A stretch of 64,000 nucleotides of DNA from NCBI RefSeq assembly GCF_900143095.1, contig NZ_FRDA01000015.1, forward strand, positions 49,134-113,133, given 5' to 3'. The notes below the pieces were generated by a model. The model made no database searches, had not been told where the DNA came from, and was given only the letters and a program-made list of their open reading frames with translations. This stretch comes from Pseudomonas asturiensis. GTDB taxonomy: Bacteria > Pseudomonadota > Gammaproteobacteria > Pseudomonadales > Pseudomonadaceae. Below, piece by piece: positions 59,728 to 64,000 of this stretch (positions are counted from its first letter, which is position 1; each line of letters begins with the position of its first letter). The translations under genes and the position numbers were made by a program.

Positions 59728-61149
59728 TCAGTCAGTTTGCGCAATGAGCTGTGCGATGGTCTCGCCGACGATGCGCACTGCGTTCTCGATTTTCGGTGTC
59801 GGCTTGGCAGCGTAGTTCATGCGCATGCAGTTGCGGTACTTGCCCGAGGCGGAAAAAATACTGCCCACGGCGATCTGCACGCCCCTGTCCAGCAAGACGC
59901 GATTCAGCCGTTGCGTGTCGAAATCCTCGGCCAGTTCCACCCACAGCATGAAGCTGCCTTGCGGGCGACTGACGCGGGTGCCCTGCGGGAAATAACGCAT
60001 CACCCAATCGATCATCACGTCGCGGCTGCGCTGATACTGCGTGCGCATGCGCCGCAGGTGCGGTTCGTAGTGGCCGCCCTCGATGAAGTCGGCAATTGCC
60101 AGTTGCGGCTGCGGTGCAGTCGAGCCGGTGCTGATGTATTTCATGTGCAGTACCCGCTCCAGATAACGACCGGGCGCGACCCAGCCGATCCGCAGGCCGG
60201 GCGCCAGGGTTTTGGAGAACGAACTGCACAGCAACACCCGGCCATCTTCGTCAAAGGACTTGATGGTGCGTGGACGCGGGTAAGTGAAGGACAGGTCGCC
60301 ATACACGTCGTCTTCGATAATCGCCACGTCGAAGCGCTGCGCCAGTGTCAGCAGCGCGCGCTTGCGTGCTTCCGGCATCACATAGCCCAAGGGATTGTTG
60401 CAGCTGGGCGTCAACTGGATCGCCTTGATCGGCCACTGTTCCAGCGCCAGTTCCAGCGCTTCCAGGCTGATGCCGGTAAGCGGGTCGGTCGGGATTTCCA
60501 GCGCCTTCATGCCCAGCCCCTTGAGGGTCTGCATGGCACCGAAAAAGCTCGGCGAATCCACCGCCACGATGTCGCCAGGCGAGCAGATGGCTCTGATGCT
60601 GGCCGACAGTGCTTCGTGGCAGCCGGTGGTGATGATCAGGTCATTGGCGGTCAGGTGGCAGCCCGAATCCAGCAGCAGCCGGGCGATCTGCTCACGAAGT
60701 GTATGGACGCCGTAGATATTGTCGTAATACAGACCTGGCATGTCCTGATGGCGGCTCAACTGGCCAAGAGCCCGCATCAGCGGTTTCAGCGTAGGGCTGG
60801 AGACGTCAGGCATCCCCCGTCCCAGTTGCGTGACGGCGCCAAGAGGCGAGACCCGGATCAGGTCCAGCACTTGATCCCACTGTGAGATATCCACCGGCCG
60901 CTGTACTGGCCGGCCGACCACAGGGAGTGCCGGGGCCTGGCGACTGGCCGAAACGAAATAGCCCGACTTGGGTTTGGGTGTTGCCAGTCCGCTGTCTTCC
61001 AGTACGCGGTACGCCTGCTGCACGGTACTCAGGCTGACGCCGTGCTCAACGCTGAGCGCGCGCACGGAAGGCAGGCGGTCGCCAGGGCGATAAAGGCCCT
61101 TTTCGATCCGCGAGCCCAACAATTCGGCAAGGTTGACGTACAGCGTCAT
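59728..61149 (-). CDS. MocR-family GntR/aminotransferase transcriptional regulator
   Basis: A 473-residue PLP-dependent regulator. It has an N-terminal GntR winged helix (about 8-75, GLYRPGDRLPSVRALSVEHGVSLSTVQQAYRVLE) joined to a type I aminotransferase-like domain with the PLP lysine in SSFSKTLAPGLRIGW and CNNPLGYVMP. Such proteins (PdxR, GabR) sense PLP or amines and usually control neighbouring genes. Start ATG 61149 has GAGAG upstream. It is divergent from the DUF1127 gene. Four CTGTA/TACAG elements lie between them. Confidence 0.9.
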   Translation of the reverse strand: MTLYVNLAELLGSRIEKGLYRPGDRLPSVRALSVEHGVSLSTVQQAYRVLEDSGLATPKPKSGYFVSASRQAPALPVVGRPVQRPVDISQWDQVLDLIRVSPLGAVTQLGRGMPDVSSPTLKPLMRALGQLSRHQDMPGLYYDNIYGVHTLREQIARLLLDSGCHLTANDLIITTGCHEALSASIRAICSPGDIVAVDSPSFFGAMQTLKGLGMKALEIPTDPLTGISLEALELALEQWPIKAIQLTPSCNNPLGYVMPEARKRALLTLAQRFDVAIIEDDVYGDLSFTYPRPRTIKSFDEDGRVLLCSSFSKTLAPGLRIGWVAPGRYLERVLHMKYISTGSTAPQPQLAIADFIEGGHYEPHLRRMRTQYQRSRDVMIDWVMRYFPQGTRVSRPQGSFMLWVELAEDFDTQRLNRVLLDRGVQIAVGSIFSASGKYRNCMRMNYAAKPTPKIENAVRIVGETIAQLIAQTD

Positions 61150-61183
61150 GGCGTACTCTCGAATGGAGTTGAACGGGATAAGC

Positions 61184-61267
61184 AATACAGATTGCGCAAA
61201 AATACAGCATTCAGCGGCGGTTTTAAATCTTCTGTATGGAAAATATAACTGGTTTTTGAATCTGTAA
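61184..61267. promoter_or_regulatory. Repeated TACAG/CTGTA elements between the MocR regulator and DUF1127 genes
   Basis: AATACAG at 61184-61190 and 61201-61207 are 17 bp apart in the same orientation. CTGTAT at 61232-61237 and CTGTAA at 61262-61267 are in the opposite orientation. MocR regulators often bind direct repeats near their own start, so these are candidate operators; the assignment is an inference. Confidence 0.45.
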
Positions 61268-61325
61268 TGGTTTGTGCGTTCGCCTCATCATGGAGCCACA
61301 CCCACCCGTGATAGAGGAATCAGAA

Positions 61326-61574
61326 ATGAACGGGTTAAGCGACGTACGATTGATGCTTCACAGTCAGGAACTGGATAACACGCTCTCGACTGCGATCAAG
61401 GCCGTTCACGCAGATCAATCTGAAGCGCCGGCAGGCATGGGTCGCTGGGCACGCTATCGCCATCGCTGGACGACCCGTCGCACCCTGTTGCAGATGACCG
61501 ACGACGAACTGCGCGATGTGGGCCTCGATGCATGGCAGGCCAGGGCCGAAGCGATGAAGCCGTTCTGGAGGTAG
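61326..61574 (+). CDS. DUF1127 small protein
   Basis: An 82-residue protein with a C-terminal DUF1127 domain (about 50-76, RRTLLQMTDDELRDVGLDAWQARAEA), preceded by an unconserved acidic N-terminal half and a basic stretch (RWARYRHRWTTRR). DUF1127 proteins are small arginine-rich proteins, some affecting phosphate, nitrogen or RNA metabolism in alphaproteobacteria; here the function is unknown. GAGGA precedes ATG 61326. It converges on the FAD oxidase gene with a 7-bp gap, and is divergent from the MocR gene. Confidence 0.85.
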   Translation: MNGLSDVRLMLHSQELDNTLSTAIKAVHADQSEAPAGMGRWARYRHRWTTRRTLLQMTDDELRDVGLDAWQARAEAMKPFWR

Positions 61575-61581
61575 CAGGTCT

Positions 61582-62895
61582 TCAGCGCAGCTCTTTCAGT
61601 CGGTGCCAGAGCATGCCCAACGCCAGCAGTGGCGAGCGCAGGTGCTTACCGCCCGGAAAGGTCATGTGCGGAACCCTGGCGAACAGTTCGAAGCCATCGC
61701 TGTGCTGTCCGGCGATGGCTTCGGCCAGCAGACGGCCAGCCAGGTGCGTGGCGTTTACGCCGTGGCCGGAATAGGCCTGTGCATAGAACACGTTGGGTTG
61801 GTCCTTGAGCCGACCGATCTGCGGCAGGCGGTTGGCACCGATGCCGATCATGCCGCCCCACTGATAATCGATCCTCACGCTGGCCAGTTGCGGGAATACG
61901 TCCAGCATCTTGGGTCGCATGTAGGCAGCGATGTCCTGCGGGTCGCGGCCCGAGTAATGACAGGCACCGCCGAACAACAGGCGGCGGTCGGCCGACAGTC
62001 GATAGTAATCCACCGTCACACGCTGGTCGCACACCGCCATGTCCTGCGGCAGCAGTTCATTGGCTTGCGCCGGGCTCAAGGGTTCGGTCGCAATGATGTA
62101 GCTGCCTGCGGGCAATACCTTGCCGCTGATCGCCGGGTTCAGGTCTTTCAGGTACGCATTGCAGCCCAGCACCAGCGTGCTCGCCAGGACGCAACCCTGG
62201 GCGGTGTGCACCTTGACCTGCGGACCGTAGTCGATGCGCGTTACGTCGGAATGTTCGAACAGTTGCACGCCCAGCGATTTCGCAACCGCCGCTTCGCCCA
62301 GTGCCAGGTTCAGGGGGTGCAGATGCCCGGAGCCCATGTCGATCAGCCCACCCACATACCGATCCGAACCGACCACGCTGCGCATCTGGTCGGGCTGCAC
62401 CAGCTTCAGCTCGTGGCGATAACCCAGGCTGCGCAACTCGTCGGCATCTTCAGCCAGGTGGGTCAGGTCACGCGGCTTGTTGGCCAGGTCGCAATAACCC
62501 CATTTCAGCGCGCAATCGATACTGTGCTTTTCGACCCGCCGACGCACGATTTCAACGGCCTCGATGCCCATCAGCTTGAGCTGGCGTACACCGTCGCTGC
62601 CGATGACATTGGCGAACCGCTCAACGCCATGACCCACGCCGCGAATCAACTGACCGCCATTACGTCCGCTGGCGCCCCAGCCGATCTTGCGCGCTTCCAG
62701 CAATGCCACGCTCAGGCCGCGCTCGGCCAGTTCGATCGCGGTGTTGAGCCCTGAAAACCCGCCGCCCACCACGCACACATCGACCTTCACTTCGCCTCGC
62801 AGCGCCGGATGATCCGGTTGTGGATGGCTGCTGGCGGCATAGTAGGAAGCGGTGTGGGCGTCTGGCTGGGCGGGATTCTGAACGCGGGCGTTCAT
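61582..62895 (-). CDS. FAD-dependent amine oxidase, PuuB/PauB-like (gamma-glutamyl-putrescine oxidase family)
   Basis: A 437-residue DAO-family flavoprotein. It has the FAD-binding motif VDVCVVGGGFSGLNTAIELA, then SGRNGGQL and the C-terminal YSGHGVNATHLAGRLLAEA. Relatives oxidise gamma-glutamylated polyamines to aldehydes in polyamine catabolism; the P. aeruginosa homologue at this locus is PauB4-type. Substrate not shown. The start at 62895 (MNARVQ) is preferred because CAGGA is then correctly spaced; two upstream ATGs are too close or lack a site. Confidence 0.88.
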   Translation of the reverse strand: MNARVQNPAQPDAHTASYYAASSHPQPDHPALRGEVKVDVCVVGGGFSGLNTAIELAERGLSVALLEARKIGWGASGRNGGQLIRGVGHGVERFANVIGSDGVRQLKLMGIEAVEIVRRRVEKHSIDCALKWGYCDLANKPRDLTHLAEDADELRSLGYRHELKLVQPDQMRSVVGSDRYVGGLIDMGSGHLHPLNLALGEAAVAKSLGVQLFEHSDVTRIDYGPQVKVHTAQGCVLASTLVLGCNAYLKDLNPAISGKVLPAGSYIIATEPLSPAQANELLPQDMAVCDQRVTVDYYRLSADRRLLFGGACHYSGRDPQDIAAYMRPKMLDVFPQLASVRIDYQWGGMIGIGANRLPQIGRLKDQPNVFYAQAYSGHGVNATHLAGRLLAEAIAGQHSDGFELFARVPHMTFPGGKHLRSPLLALGMLWHRLKELR

Positions 62896-63001
62896 GGACA
62901 TGTCCTGTTGGCGGCGCTGGAAAGTCTCTGGAGGATAAGCTGCTGTCATGAGCCTGCCAACTGAGGCAAAATCCCTGCATTGTGTCCGGGTGATCGTTTC
63001 A

Positions 63002-63355
63002 ATGAGCTGTAACCTTCAGAAAGTCCGCGAGTTACGCCGCCAGATTCCCTCGTTCGAGTGTGTGCCCGGCTGCCATGACTGCTGCGGCCCGGTGACCACG
63101 TCATCCGAGGAAATGGCCCGCCTCCCGCGCAAGACCGCTGCGGAGCAGGACGCGGCCCTGAACGAGCTGAACTGCGTACACCTCGGGCCTCAGGGGTGCA
63201 CGGTGTACGACGAGCGCCCGCTGATCTGCCGCCTGTTCGGCACCACGCAAACCCTGCCGTGCCCCAACGGCCGACGCCCCGTCGAGCTGATTCACCCTCG
63301 CGTCGAGAAGCAGGTGCACGACTACATTGCCTCGACCCGGCAAGTGCTGGTGTAG
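63002..63355 (+). CDS. YkgJ-family cysteine cluster protein
   Basis: A 117-residue protein with the conserved Cys array of the YkgJ (CxxxCxxCC) family: ECVPGCHDCCGP, then CTVYDERPLICRLFG and PCPNGRRP. The cysteines probably bind a metal or an iron-sulfur cluster; function unknown. ATG 63002 begins the conserved part; an in-frame start at 62948 is also possible. It is divergent from the FAD oxidase gene and converges on lrp with an 8-bp gap. Confidence 0.8.
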   Translation: MSCNLQKVRELRRQIPSFECVPGCHDCCGPVTTSSEEMARLPRKTAAEQDAALNELNCVHLGPQGCTVYDERPLICRLFGTTQTLPCPNGRRPVELIHPRVEKQVHDYIASTRQVLV

Positions 63356-63363
63356 CGCACGGC

Positions 63364-63852
63364 TCAGTCGGCAATCGGCAGGTTCAGGCTCTCTTTCACT
63401 TCTTCCATCACGATATAGCTCTTGGACTCGCGCACGTGCGGCAGTTTGAGCAGGATGTCGCCGAGCAGCTTGCGGTACGACGCCATCTCCGAAATACGCG
63501 CCTTCACCAGGTAGTCGAAGTCGCCCGACACCAGGTGGCATTCCAGCACGTGCGGCAGTTTCAATACCGCGCGGCGGAACTCCTCAAAGGTGTCGCCGGA
63601 CTTGTAATCCAGGCTGATCTCGACGAACACCAGCAGGCTGGCCTTGAGGCTTTGCGGGTTAAGCCGGGCGTTGTAACCCATGATGATGCCTTCACGCTCA
63701 AGCCTTCTGACCCGCTCAGTGCAGGGCGTGGTCGACAGGCCGACCCGCTCGCCCAGTTCGGTGAACGAAATTCGTCCATCCGCCTGCAGGATCCGCAGGA
63801 TATTGCGATCAATCTTGTCCAGCTCACGTTTTGACTGGTGTTGCGTGCGCAC
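63364..63852 (-). CDS. lrp: Lrp/AsnC-family regulator
   Basis: A 162-residue leucine-responsive type regulator. It has an N-terminal HTH (ELDKIDRNILRILQADGRISFTELGERVGLSTTPCTERVRRLEREGII) and a C-terminal RAM ligand domain (LVFVEISLDYKSGDTFEEF, SGDFDYLVKARISEM). It is divergent from the gene starting at the right edge, thought to be dadA. In P. aeruginosa the Lrp here (DadR) senses alanine and activates dadAX. Ligand and target are inferred from position. Confidence 0.92.
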   Translation of the reverse strand: MRTQHQSKRELDKIDRNILRILQADGRISFTELGERVGLSTTPCTERVRRLEREGIIMGYNARLNPQSLKASLLVFVEISLDYKSGDTFEEFRRAVLKLPHVLECHLVSGDFDYLVKARISEMASYRKLLGDILLKLPHVRESKSYIVMEEVKESLNLPIAD

Positions 63853-63995
63853 GGTTGATATCCCCTCTGTGAAAGCGTTCTTTGCCGTGGATTAACACCG
63901 AATATAGGCATTTATACAGTTAAAAGCACTGCTCGATGCTCAATATACTGGCCACATCCTTGCTTAAAACTTCAAAACGTCAGCGGATATCCGCG

Positions 63996-64000
63996 ATGAG
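63996..64000 (+). CDS. dadA: Probable start of dadA (D-amino acid dehydrogenase), truncated by the window
   Basis: Only ATGAG is visible. Context alone supports the call: divergent from lrp, at the distance expected, and dadA in pseudomonads begins with Met-Arg. A 12-bp palindrome GCGGATATCCGC (63983-63994) immediately precedes it. Low confidence. Confidence 0.25.

Noticed and set aside
1..64000. CRISPR arrays, prophage, insertion sequences, tRNA and rRNA genes
   Set aside because: I looked for spaced direct repeats, transposases or integrases, cloverleaf-like sequences and rRNA motifs and recognised none; REP elements explain the repeats seen.

Overview
The window is chromosomal DNA from a fluorescent Pseudomonas, most likely of the P. 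syringae group. The protein sequences, the GC-rich codon use and the gene order (polA-engB-cytochrome c4-dsbA, algB/kinB, spoT-rpoZ-gmk-yicC-rph-crc-pyrE, coaBC-dut-algC-argB, radC-rpmB-rpmG) match that genus. The scattered imperfect palindromes of the GTGGGAGCGgAC/CTTG type in the gaps are its usual REP elements. No tRNA, rRNA, CRISPR array, prophage or insertion sequence was recognised; almost everything is core genome.

Layout. 0-4.4 kb: thrB with a small partner, polA, and the sRNA ErsA behind an AlgU-type promoter. 4.4-9.8 kb: engB, remains of a cytochrome gene, cytochrome c4, dsbA, an endonuclease/phosphatase-fold protein and a GGDEF cyclase. 9.9-15.9 kb: an AmpDh2-like lipoprotein amidase, a CSS-EAL phosphodiesterase and the kinB/algB two-component system. 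16-18.1 kb: a BON-domain protein, then a small operon (94-aa membrane protein, DUF1328, Ivy lysozyme inhibitor) preceded by a complete-looking sigma-54 control region. 18.7-28.2 kb: gltP, a SpmA/SpmB-like protein, a DUF5924/DUF2914 protein, an M16 peptidase, a Na/Pi transporter, a CitMHS citrate transporter and a GFA-family protein. 28.4-40.8 kb: HDOD protein, recG, oxyR, tonB-exbD-exbB, an epimerase, a lipoprotein, ridA, spoT, rpoZ, gmk. 40.8-54 kb: yicC/rph, crc/pyrE, argB-algC-dut-coaBC, radC, a peptide-binding protein, rpmB-rpmG. 54-64 kb: two tandem I78-like mini-proteins and a polyamine/amino-acid catabolic neighbourhood (cupin, kauB, FAD amine oxidase, MocR regulator, DUF1127, Lrp). The window closes at the probable first codon of dadA.

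How the parts connect. Alginate and envelope control recurs: KinB/AlgB, the AlgU-driven sRNA ErsA, and algC, whose ribosome-binding site is complementary to the ErsA loop, all lie here. Crc is encoded here together with a likely Crc/Hfq target, gltP, which has an AAUAAUAAU tract touching its start codon. A GGDEF cyclase and an EAL phosphodiesterase flank the cell-wall amidase.

The least ordinary observations are: (1) the enhancer dyad, perfect IHF site and sigma-54 promoter ahead of the membrane-protein/DUF1328/Ivy operon, next to a gene for a GAFTGA-containing activator; (2) a DNA polymerase I whose 3'-5' exonuclease metal ligands are replaced; (3) the 8-nt ErsA:algC match at a TTG-started long algC frame; and (4) a decayed cytochrome gene before cytochrome c4.
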